Shown: one piece after another, positions 36,784-49,735 of the stretch
Position numbering within the stretch: position 1 is the first letter of the stretch
Layout: every line of letters starts with the position of its first letter
Source of the DNA: Chrysomallon squamiferum
Taxonomy: Eukaryota; Mollusca; Gastropoda; Neomphalida; Peltospiridae
Assembly (NCBI GenBank): GCA_012295275.1
Contig: CM022670.1
Coordinates: 28,606,381 to 28,670,380 of the forward strand
Direction: 5' to 3'
DNA: 64,000 nt
Position numbers and translations under genes: made by a program
The notes under the pieces: model-generated
What the model saw: only the letters and a program-made list of their open reading frames with translations
What the model was told of the DNA's origin: nothing
The model's database searches: none

Positions 36784-39742
36784 AATACAACTTTCTTTTG
36801 AGGATATAAACGCCATGATATTCTCGAAATTTGTAATTATAGCAGTATTTGTGTATCAAACAGTTTTACATCATTTCACCCCCCCACCCCCGTTACGACA
36901 GCTATCTATTTTAACGTCATTATATCAAGGCATAGGTTTTTGTCATTTTTAAAATTCATACATTTATTATTAAATACGGCTATGACAACGTCACTGGGCT
37001 GAAACACGGTAATTCATAAGCGACCAATCAGTTACACCGCAGCATTCTATGATGAAATTTGTCCACAGACTGTCACAAAAATAATGGCCAAAAGTAGTCT
37101 AATACTAGTGTTACATTAAAACAAGGAAACAGAAACAGAAAATACAGACGAAAAGGAATAATATTTGATAAGATAACAGTCAGCTGTCATCTTTTCGCCA
37201 AACCGCAACAAAATGATTTCCACGCTTGCATTCTCTACTGTAATTCTAGCAGACGATATATTTCAACACTCTTCAGGTAGCATTTCAGATTTTAGTTGTT
37301 GTTTTTTTGTTTATTTAATTAATTAATTAATTAATTTATTTTTTTTCAATTAGTCAGTATTAATGGGGAATCGTATTTTATGTTCTATAGAAATAATTGA
37401 TTAAAATGTGAAAAATTATAGAATTATTTTTCACTGGTATCTAAATTTATAAATTACAGATCACAGTGATGTCAAACAAGCATCAAAGAGAAAATTTTGA
37501 CATGCAGATGATACAGGTAAGGAGCAGGACAAAATAAAAGTTTAAAAAAAAAAAAAAAAAAGTACATAAGAATAAAAATTACCATTATTATTTTCTCTTA
37601 TTAATACTTTTAATTATCTGAAAATTATATTCACACCAAACTCTTTTTCCTATCTATTTTAAAGTTTATTTATTTAATAAAAATTGAAAATTTGTGAATA
37701 ATGTATATGAATCTTTAGTTCTTTATGGGTTTTCACTAAACTTTTCCAATATTAGAGCTGCATAATATGCTATTACTAATGTACATTGGAATTCATTTTA
37801 ATATGTACATTATAATTATCTTAGGTTAATGCTGTTTATTTTCTTGCTGATCAAGATGGGATCTCACTGGGAAACTGCAGCCAAATACAACATTCCTTTT
37901 CTTCTGCTATGTAACATGTATTCCACTTAGACATCCAAGCAAAAGTTCTGGATTGTATTGCTGTATTGTGTGAGGTTATTAATTTTTTATGTAATCTTTG
38001 AAATTGTTCTGTGCTTAGGTACAGGATATATAGCAACCTGTTTTACAGATTTACATAGTTTATTGAAATTTCTGCACACATAAATTATGTATTGCTCTAC
38101 AGGTTAATGAATCTGATTTGTTATTATGTTTTCATGTTCTCTTCCGATATTATTAAATTTAAGGGGAAATTTTACTTTTGTGCAAAAAGATATTAGCAGA
38201 GAGGTTGGTTATTTGTGAAGAATAACATTCATTTACATTCATGCATACCCTTGGACTCAATTATAGTTTCATTCTGTCTCTGTTCATAATCATATTGTAC
38301 TTCTTCACCTGATCATTTTATTATCTCAAACATCTAGGCAAAGTCAGTTTTATTTTCACCTTGTAGCATCTGGCAATTTTAAACAAATAATGTCCTAAAC
38401 AAAGAATCATAAATGACAGTGGGCAAAAGAAGTAACAGTAATTTATCTGACAGATTACTACCAGTACATACATTCATCCATACACACACACAGGTTCATA
38501 TTTCTTCTTTCTTTCTTTTTTTCAGTAAGGTAAAACAAATACAATTCTCAGGTAACTTGTTTCAAAGTTTTTAAATAAATACCTTGTTGCCTTAGAGATT
38601 TTTGTATTCAAAGGGAAATAGTGTAAATATATTCTGCACACCTCCAAATTAATTTTTATTATTTTTTTTTTATTCTAGATAACAAAGTATAAGAATAAAA
38701 TAATACAGTTTAAAATATCTGTTTAAAATATCTGTATTTCTGTAATGAAATCATTGACAGAGGAGAAATATTTGCTTTCAGTCTGTTATGTACAGGATGA
38801 CATTGCTACTCCAGTCGTTTGTAACAGGTATTAATTTATTGTCAGAGCTGATTAAAAAGCCTATTCTGAGCTTTTCTGCTGACAGATAAATATGAGATGT
38901 CAAGATGTCAATCACACATACATAGAAGTGAGAAAAAGATATTTAAAGAAATATTATTGCTTTAAAATATCTGTATTAAACTTGTATATTTAACTGGATA
39001 AAACTTTTTAATTTCCCCTTCTCAGATATATATTGTTAGATATCTAAAGATGTGGTAATAAATAAACTGAATTTAACTTTTGTTCTCTTTAATATATCTT
39101 TAAACTAGTAATGTGAATCTGGAGTTGTGACCATATATATGCTATTTGGTAACAAACCTTTTTTAGTTTTGTTGCAATTGTACAAAAATTAAGCAACGTT
39201 TTTATTATTATTATTATTGATTATATTTTTACTTATTCATTTTTCACTCTGGTTAGCAAGAACTTTTTATGGTTTTTCTATGTAAAATATGAATAACAAA
39301 CAAGAACAAAAAAATCAATTAATGTTTTTATTTCTGATTTTTTTGACAAATCGACTAGTGTACAGCATGGTGTATTTTTGCTGATAAATACAATTCCCAT
39401 TTCCCTGAGCAGAAGTCCCAGCTTTTTTTCAGTATAATAACATGGGCTACAAAGATTACAGTTTTGGTTTTGTGCCAACATATTTATCTATTGCATAATA
39501 ATTATTATTATCAACTGGTAAATCAAGAACATTTTGTATTTTTGTTTCCCCAACTAATTTGTCAGATTTGGCATTCCCACAACATAAAATACTGCAGCCT
39601 TAATGCTATCAAGATAGAGCTTGTGCAATATTTGTTAAAAATTAAGACTTTTTTTTGGGGGGGTTGTTTTTCTTTTTTGCTTTTTTTGTTTTGTTTATGT
39701 TTATGAGAAAACTTCCATTTTCATCTTTGTAGGAATAAAGTC

Positions 39743-39748
39743 TTTATT
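39743..39748 (-). terminator. First AATAAA downstream of the four-TM gene
   Basis: This is the first AATAAA on the minus strand after the TGA at 40838, implying a 3' UTR of about 1.1 kb. No other evidence is available. Confidence 0.3.
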
Positions 39749-39846
39749 TCTTAAAGAAATTAAGGAAAGCACTTAGGTTACTGGCCCAAAATTCTAGTGT
39801 TCTGTAGGGATAACTTTTTTCAATCAAGAAATAAAGCCAAGTATGA

Positions 39847-39850
<4 letters not shown>

Positions 39851-39890
<40 letters not shown>
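39851..39890. repeat. (GT)n microsatellite
   Basis: About 19 GT units, within the presumed 3' UTR or just downstream of the four-TM gene. Confidence 0.92.
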
Positions 39891-39892
<2 letters not shown>

Positions 39893-40837
39893 GTGTCTGA
39901 GTTTGTGTGTTAAGAACACAAAGAAGAAGCCAGAGAAAAAAATTCATGCAATTTGTCTAAAACTCAATTTATAAATTAATATAAACATTTCAGACATAAC
40001 ATTCATGATGAATAATATTTCTGTCATTCTGTACAGCCACTGCAGCCATGAACTGATCAAGGAGGCACAAATACTCTCTTTTCATAACTGCCAGTTTATC
40101 ATCTGTTATTTCAAATAGTCTTTCCATTCACCCAAGAAACAATTATCAGTTCATTTTCTTAGTCAAAATATTAAGTATATCTTTTTCATCTTTCTGGAAT
40201 CAGTATTTGTATACTATTAAAACAAAGATAAGGTTGTTCCAAAGTCTCCAGTAAATATTGCTCAATCTTCCCTGAACAGAAAACACATAGGCAAATGATT
40301 GTCAAATATTTAGATTGCAGCCTGTACATTATCAAAAAATAATTTATATATGATATATGAGAACATAATAACTATCTAAAAGGTATCACACATTCTGATT
40401 TAGTTATAATCATACATTTTTTTTTTTCATAATGTTACCTCATGTTATTTCAGCCTTAGCTCCATTTAGAATGAACAAATATTTCATCTTATTTAAACAC
40501 TGTATATCCACTCATATAAGGTACTGACATTTATGTGTATATATGGACTTGATGGGAAATACAGTAACATACCTTTAACAAGATTAAATAAAGCACAATT
40601 TTAGTTTCATGTATTACGACAATTCCAACTTTGCTTTCGTACATTTTGATTCTTTTTTTCAAAGTCACCTATTCCAGACTTTAAGAAATAATGTTAACAA
40701 CAGACACACATATTTTCCTGAGTTTTTCATAAACTGCAGTCGGAAGGCAATTGAAAACTGCATTTCCAATGCTTTTATGAAAATAATAATGATAACCCTC
40801 AGCTGTTGTGTTTTAGAACAGTTTTTGTATGTAACTG

Positions 40838-42664
40838 TCATATCCACGTGATGTATGTAGTTCTTTGATAAGTCACACCGGGAGCACTGTCTGTGACGTC
40901 ATCTCTGTCGCTGCAGTTTCCGCACGGAACTGAGGCTGATGAGCCTGTACAGAACACATCGGAGGAATCATCGAGCCTGATAGAAATGGTGTCGTAATTA
41001 GGAGGACTGCAGTCTTTGTGTGGGTCATCCTGAGAGTAATATGGAAGCTGGACTCCGTAAGGAGGATTATACGTGTCTAAATCTGACACCGAGGTGAATG
41101 TTCTACGCATTCTGTGATTCTGAAAAACAATTATATATATATAAAAACAAATAAATAAATGAACTACAACAACAATAACAAGGAACACTATATAATAATA
41201 AATAAATACTATTATGACAGATTTTAAATAACTTTTAAATAATCAAATAAAGTTATTCTTTCACCATGACATTGTTTTTTACATGGATATTTAAAAATGA
41301 AACTATAGACTGACAGGATAAATTGTTTTGAAGTTACCAGTATGTGAAATTTTGTTACAGTATTATGTAAAAGAAAATGTCAACATCCAAGTACAATGAT
41401 GAATGTATTTTTGACTTTTTTTTTTTTTTTTATTATTATTTTTTTATTAGTCAATATTTATTGCCAGCAACAAACAGTGATTATGAACCATATGATACAT
41501 TTTTATGCAAAACAGTAAATTATCACAGATATACACTTACCGGTTTATATAAATAATCATAAGTTCCCCGTCCTTCTGAAAGTTCTTGATATTGAGAAAC
41601 AACACAGGCAAAACAGTAACACTGAAATAAATAAATAATTACAGTGTGAAATTAAAATATTTATTACAATAAATAAATATAACTACTACTACTACTACTA
41701 CTACTACCAATAATAATAATAACAGTAAATGAAACAAATAATACTAGTAATAGTAGTAGTAGCAGTACTAGAAATAGTAAATCAGAAAATAAAAGATAAA
41801 TTAAGAAAATATCTTAATAAAACTGAGAGTATCACCAAAATGTATGTATTTTTTCTTTATGTTTATTTACTAATATTTATACATTTATTTAGTCTACGTT
41901 TACTTATATATTTATACTTACATTTGCTATTAAACGAAAGCAGTAGAAACACACTGAAATTATTTCCCACGTACTTAGTGTCTGCAAACAGAGTAAAAAT
42001 TTGACACAATTATTTCGGTGAAAATTAATTAAAAGCAAGAAGAAGAACAAGAAAAATGTGTAGAATATATTTTCAAAAGTCTTTATGTAGCAAAATAAAC
42101 TACAGAGATTGAGTCTACAATAATATTCACGTGAGAGGTGGCAGTAATTGTACATTGTTGAGCTAACTTTAAAACTGTTAGTAAAGGTAAATAAGTCTCT
42201 TTATTTATTTAATTATTTATTCGTTTGTTTCTTTGTTTTGTTATGTTTTCTGCACGCACCTTTTCATGCTGAACGTGTACTGTTGTCAGTAAAGCTACTG
42301 CTCCTGTTTCATATAAAACTGTGACGACAAGTACGTAGACCCAAGGCAACAATAAATATTTTCTGTCCTGTAAAATTAAAAAAACCAACATTTGTTAATA
42401 ATAATAATAATAATAATAATAATGATGATGATGATGATGATGAATAAAGATGATGATGCTTTTCTCTCATATATATACGAAGTGACTTTTTTCTTTGATT
42501 TTTCTTTATTTTATTTTATTTTATTTTATTTTATTTTATTTTATTTTATTTTATTTATTTTGTTTTGTTACAGGATTAGTATTCCATGCAAATAAAACAA
42601 TTATTTGAAGTATAAAATAGGTGTGCGTCTGTGTGTGTGTGTGTGTGTGTCTGTGTCTGTGTCT

Positions 42665-42696
<32 letters not shown>

Positions 42697-44961
42697 CTGT
42701 GTCTGTGTCTGTCTGTGTGTGTGTGTGTGTGTGTGTTGGAGGTTTAGACAATGCATACCATATAAACGCCTGGAAGAAGTACAAGAGACACGGCTATCAT
42801 GAGAGAATACAGAACGAAACCAGCGTACACAATGCCTCGAAATTCTGAAATCATGAAATCTTTAAAATAAAAGTTGATTTATTTAGTTAAACAAAATAAT
42901 TTATAATAATAAAAATAAAAATTCATTTTCAACTACTCTGTTTCAGTCTGTTGATGAACATCATTATACTAATAAAAGTTAGTATTTTAAAAATTAATAT
43001 ACCATCGTTAATTTTGCCCTATTCTAATTCGTCTGTCTGATTTTTAAGAAGATAGTGTCGATAATAATTAATTTTGTAGAAATTTGACAGTATTTACCAA
43101 TTGAAGTACTGATTGCATCAAGTCCTATGTATCTGAATAAATAAAACGCCAAACACAGGACGGATATCACCTGAAACAAAATAAACATAAACATTAAACT
43201 TTCAATAAAAATGTCCTTTTTCTAAAGTTACTTTCCTCACTGGATCAAGAAGAAACAATAAACAAATAAGCTAATAAAATAAATAAATAAAAAAGTAATA
43301 ATAAAATAATATAAAAAAAATAATAATATTAAAATAAAATAAAATAAAATAAATATTTAAATAATTAAAAATTATAACAATAATTGTAATAGTGGTAGTT
43401 ATCGTAATAACAAAAGTAATAATATTAGAAGTAATAGCTGTAATAGTAATAGCAGAAGTAACATCAGTAATAGTTGTTGTAGTAATAGCACCAGGGGCAG
43501 TAGTAGTAATAACAACAATACGAGTATAACTGTTTAAGTGACGGGGCGATAGTAGAAGTAGTAGCATTAGTAATAGTAACAGTATAGTGCTATTAGCAAT
43601 GTTAGAAGTTGTAAAGGTAGTAGTAGTAGTAGTAGTTGTAGTTTTTATTGTAAAAATTGTAGTATAAGCAGTAAAATTATTTATAATAGTAGCAGAGAAG
43701 TACTACTGTACTATTAGTAGCAGTAAGAATACTAGTAGTTTTTTAAAGTAGTTGTAAATGTAGCTGATTAATAGTAAAAATACTACTAAAGTAGTAAAAG
43801 TAGTAGTAGTAGTAGTAGTAGTAGTAATAGTGGTAGTAATAGTAGTAACTGGGGAAGCAATTTATAACCTGCTATTATATTTTCTTAATTCTTGAAAAGG
43901 AGCACACGTACGACGTATAATTTCTGTATAAGGAAAGGTTTTCTCGTTTTGTGTACCATGTTTGTTTGTCACTGATTACTTACAGCTGCAAGTTTACTTT
44001 CCTAAACGAACCTTTCCTCAGATTAGCACTATAAGCAGATTAGAAATGTACAGAAGAAATAAAGCCAAAGTGTTAGACGTTAACGTTTTATTTATGATTT
44101 ACCTGAGTAGCCTTTTGTAGTAATAATACTCGCTTAGCTTGCGTGACATTTTGTGTTGTTCGTGTATGTATTTGTATGAACCATGATCTACTGTTCATGC
44201 ATACACTACTCACACACATATATACACACGTACATTCATAAAATCATCGTCCGTCCGAACGTACGTACGTAAACATATAGCATTGTGATATATACGTAGT
44301 TATAACATACATATGTATTAATATTTGTGGCTGCATAGAAGTGTGTGTGTGTGTGTGCATACATACATACATACATACGTATGTCTATACACACACACAC
44401 ATAAACAAACATACATACATACACAACAAGAAGAGATTTAAGTATATTATACATGAATGCTTTATTTGTAGATTATATATAAGTATAAAATATCTAGGAT
44501 ATGTAAAATAATCGGTTAATCTCTTCAAAAGCCTGCGCCAAGAGCTCGAAGAACTGAACTTTCAACTAAGCCCCGAGGCACCAAGTACAAACCTATTTTC
44601 TTTTTCTTTTTCTTGTCATTCATTTCCCTTCTTTATTGATGCATTTGTTCGTTTTTATAATCAAGGAAATTATTGTCAATATATTTTATTTTGTGACATT
44701 GTCTGATGGGAATTTTTGTGATCGTTAAGTACAAGCAATTACTGTAGAATCACAGGAGTTTAATAAAAACGTCATTTGTGCGTCATTTTAATGGTTTCCG
44801 CGTTTTGTTACAGATTTGTTGTGTTTTATGAACCGACATTACTAATGAGCTTCGTTGTTTGTTTTAGTGTGTGTGCATTTTAGTGCATATGTAGGTAGTA
44901 TGTAGTTACAATATATATCTTCGTGTGTGTGTGTGTGTATGTGTATGTGTATATGTATATG

Positions 44962-45012
<51 letters not shown>

Positions 45013-47063
45013 TCTATATCATACATACATGCATACTGTATTAATTAAATAATTCAAAAGGATCGATAACACTTCTATTAGCATATTTACCGTATAGGAA
45101 TTTGCAACGAAGATACGATTAGTATTTACAATATAAGTATTTGTATAGAAGACAGGACCAATATTTACAATATAACTATTTGCATACAAAATAGGACCAT
45201 TATTTGCACATTTGCAACATATTTGTAAAAAAGATGACCAAATCTTAGCATATCATTGACAACACATAGATCTATACACAGAGGACAGAACTACTATTAC
45301 CAAATTTGCCACAAAAAAAGAAAAAAGAAAAAAGTCGGTTGACGTGTGATCATATTTTCATTTGACATTTTTGCTGACATTTTCTGTCCATACCTCATGC
45401 TGAAAAGTGACAACACAGGTGTAGATCTGGATTTATTTCACAGGGGCGGTTTCGCCACCTCCCCCCCACCGAAATTTACTAATATAAAATCTTTCATCAC
45501 TTGAAGTTTGGACTGTTGAGAATTAGTGAATATATAATCATGTATACTAGAACGAATTACAAAATTTATTTCTCCATATAGTGGATGATAAAAAAAAAAT
45601 TATATCATTTTGAAAGAAATGTATTCAGTTTGTATGTGTGTGTCTGTATATATATTTTTAGTAAAAAAAAATCTTTAAAATGATAATGATGATGACGATG
45701 ATTGTGATAAAATTAATAATAATAATACTAATAAAATTTCAAAATATATCAATAATTAAAATAAAATAATAAAGTAATCAAATAAATTTTTTGTAAGAAT
45801 TGTATTGTTTATGTGTATGAGTGTTTGTATATATTTTTTATTATAATAAAAATCTTTAAAATAACAATAATATCAACAAGAACAAAAACCAACAACAATA
45901 AAATAAAATAAATATATATATATATATATAAATATAATAATAATAATAGTTTATAATAATGATTATAATAACATTTAAAAATATATAAATAAATAATTAA
46001 AATAAATTAATAAAGAAATAAGGTAAAAATAAAAAGTAATGTGGCAGATGTTTCTGCCCATCTTATTTTCCAAAATTACTTTACAAATCAACATGGAGGA
46101 AATGCACTCAAGACACTACAGACGGCAAACGCATGGTTTTAACATTTTTCAAGAATAACTACGAATACTGTTAATCTTCTGATAAATAGCTTGATTATGG
46201 AAGGTCAAACAGTCTGAATGTTGTTGTGCGTGTGTTAACAGAAGATGTTAAAAAGTTTTAAGACAATTCAAGGCGGCTTATCTTGGAAATCGCGAGTTCA
46301 CGGTGGCCGTTCTTTGTAAGGTCAGTCGTGACGGCGCTCCCCGTCACGGCATATTTTCTGAGGCCTTTCTTTTTCTTTATTTCCCTTATATTCTTTTCAT
46401 CTTTCATTCTAACTTTTTTCTCAACGCATATCTGTTTTCATCTCTCTCTCTAATATTAAACATACACAAAGTACACGTTCAAATACAAGATCTAAGTAAT
46501 GTGCAATTTCACAACACATTCATTTTGTACTTTGGAAAAAAACCACTATTGTATTACAGCCTCTAGCAATGGATATTTTAATGTGTAATTATTTCACAAC
46601 ACTGGAAAGAGATAACAGGACCTTTAAGTACTCAGCCGATGCTTCTCTCGCGTGGCAATTTATCTACAACGATAAGATGATGGTTTATGATTTCTGATTT
46701 GCTTGTATATGAAAGCCAAAGTTTTTATTGCTGGTGATGACGTCGCTGGCGGTGACACGGGTGTCTGTATATTACGTCATCTGAGTTGTGTAACTGGAAC
46801 ATTCTTTGTTAAGGTTAATTAAACAAACAGATTTGGCTCTAAATATCTGCAGGTTCCTCCAAGAGCATAAATCAGTTTAATGTGTCGAGATAAGCGATAG
46901 TTTATTGGTTCCTTGTTAACCGTGTGATTTGTGTATTACAATATTTTTATTCTTTTTACTATCCCGTTATACTGGATAATTTTGTGTCGTTATAGTATTT
47001 AAATAACTGATACATGATACTGTACGTTTCCAAAGTTACGTGTATTAAATATTACTTGAATTG

Positions 47064-47151
<88 letters not shown>

Positions 47152-48435
47152 CATTGTTCTCTCAGTTTTTATCTCTATGACTGTTGTGTGAGCGAGATAT
47201 TAAAAGTGTATACCCATTATGTCTAGTTTTTAGAACTTGGAATACGTCAGCAAATAAACGACCCGTGGCGCACCTGTAATCTACCTGTGTCACGCTGTTG
47301 ATTAGTTTACCTTTCCCAGGTGCGACAGTTAGAGCTTGCTTATTACAGCTCCCTTCAGCCCATACTATTTATTAATAGGACTGATTTCTCAGAAGATTGT
47401 CTTTAAAAAGGCGAAGCAAATAGTATGTCCTTGTACAAACTGACCTACCTATGAACTTCAGAGAAAACGTCTATAAAACAAATTCGTTAAGTACAAATTT
47501 GCTCTAAAAACATATGTCATGGCCCATTGAACTCGATAAATGCAATATTGCTTATAACTGGTTGGTCGAGTGTGTATTATTATCGTTTACTTTATAACTT
47601 AGTATTTATGATTTGGCAAAAATTCAAATTTGTTTTCTGTCATAAACAGTGATTAAGTGTTTAGAAAAAGGTAGAAGAATTAATTTTGAATGGGTAGCTT
47701 ATTTTTGTATTATTAGTATGTTAACTGAACACTTAAATTCATATCTTGTAAAACTGAGGAAATCTAAGCTGAGATTGGTTTAGATTTCTATTGTTCTCTG
47801 TTATTCGTGTTTATATATATTTCTTCAGTTGACATACACATAGGCCGAGATGCAGAAGCACACACACATATACAGAAATATATACAGGCTTCGAAACTGG
47901 ATCTGATCTCATATGAACGTTTTAGTTACATGGGCCAGTTAGTTTCAACGCAGTATAAAATGAGTATATATAAAACGGAGTATTGCATATATATGAATAT
48001 GTCGGGAAAAAATGAAAAATGAAAATCTGCTTCTCTTATTTTGATATTACAGTTGTTTTAAATAACTTTGAATAGTTTTTAATCTAATTTAAAATAAATT
48101 TAAAAAAATGTGAGAAAAAGAAGGAATGAAAAAGAAACCAAATATAAGTCCACACATCTAAAAGAAAAATTAAAGCTGTAGAAGGTAAATTAATAATAGT
48201 TATTTAAAACACCATAAAATCAAGTAATATAAAGAACTGCAATAACCATAATTTAAAACTATTAATTAAAAGTGTTTAATTTAATATTCTGCTGATATGA
48301 ATAAGTGAAAGCAAGACAGTTACAAGATCATCATTTAAAACAGATGTAACCTGTCAAATAATTTTATGTCCTCCAGTTCTTGAGAAATATTTTTAAAAAT
48401 ATATTTATAAAAGCTCATTTTATATTCTGCTGATA

Positions 48436-48471
<36 letters not shown>

Positions 48472-48493
48472 TGTATGTATGTATGTATGTATG

Positions 48494-48529
<36 letters not shown>

Positions 48530-49663
48530 AATAGTCGCAAAGTAATGATATATTTCTTTTTATAGTTCAGCGTATTTTAATAATTGGATAATTAGGGATG
48601 CGCCATTTGTTTAAATTTATGAAAATGAAGATATTTTATACATTATTTTAATTGTGTTATTCATGCAGTGTATGTCTGTGTAACAGAATAACATGTAGAA
48701 TAATATGTCACTGTGCTAATGGCTATTAAACAACCTATTATGGTGACAGCATAACACGAAGTACATTTTACCGATTAACAGTTATTATTTCTTTCAGTTC
48801 TCTCTTTTCAAGGTTGCTCTTTAGTTCAAGTTGTTTTTTCATCTTGTCACGTTTATTCTGGAGGAACTGGAAACCACAAGTAATACTTTACAGAAAAACA
48901 GACTTGGAGTAATATCATCACTATAAAAGTTAACATAAAAATGTATTGAATTAGGAATCACGGACATCTGTTCATCATGACTGACAAACTGTCTATGCAG
49001 CAGCCAGGTCTACCTTAAACAGGCATTCATTTCAAATCAACGTGATGATGATGATGATGATTAATATTATTGTTATTGTTATTGTTATTTCATGCAACAG
49101 TGACTTTGTTTTCTTACGTTCTTGCACACAAGTACACGCACTCATATACAGATTCAGAAGGCTGAGCTTGAAACATTTTGTGTCTACAATTCTCTATAAT
49201 TGCATCACAGTTACCTCTCCCTGTAAAATATCAGGACATGTACCTGATATTTAATTTTATTTCTCAAGAACTGGAGGATATAAAATTAGCTGACAGGTGA
49301 CATCTATTTTAACTGATGAGCTTGTAACTCTTTGGCTTTCACTCAATCACCTTGCTTTTTTCATAAAAACAGAATATTAAAATCTGCTTTATTTTACACT
49401 GACTTTATAGTGACTTGAAATTATTGAAAATAGTTTTTAATCTACAGATTGATAAGAAAAAAATGTGTTTTCTATTGAGGAAAGGATTTTATAATTGTCG
49501 AGTTGCTTGTTTTTGTTTGTTGTTTTTTTGTTGGTTTTACTGTACGTTTTTTTTTTTTACATATATATGTTCTCTTTTGGATTGCAAGTTGTTTGACATT
49601 GACTTTTTATTTGTTTGTTTGTTCTTTCGTTTCTTTGCTTGCTTGTTTATTTTGTCCATTCTA

Positions 49664-49735
<72 letters not shown>

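Larger units (their letters stand above)
32646..40837. other. Intergenic between METTL7 and the four-TM gene
   Basis: No supported gene. It holds poly(A) runs at about 32949 and 33579, a GC-richer block at 33780-33990, a (CA)n tract with C runs at 34291-34360, (GA)n at 34803-34880, (CA)n at about 36744-36780 and (GT)n at 39851-39890. The METTL7 promoter must lie just above 32645 but shows no recognisable core element. Confidence 0.6.
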
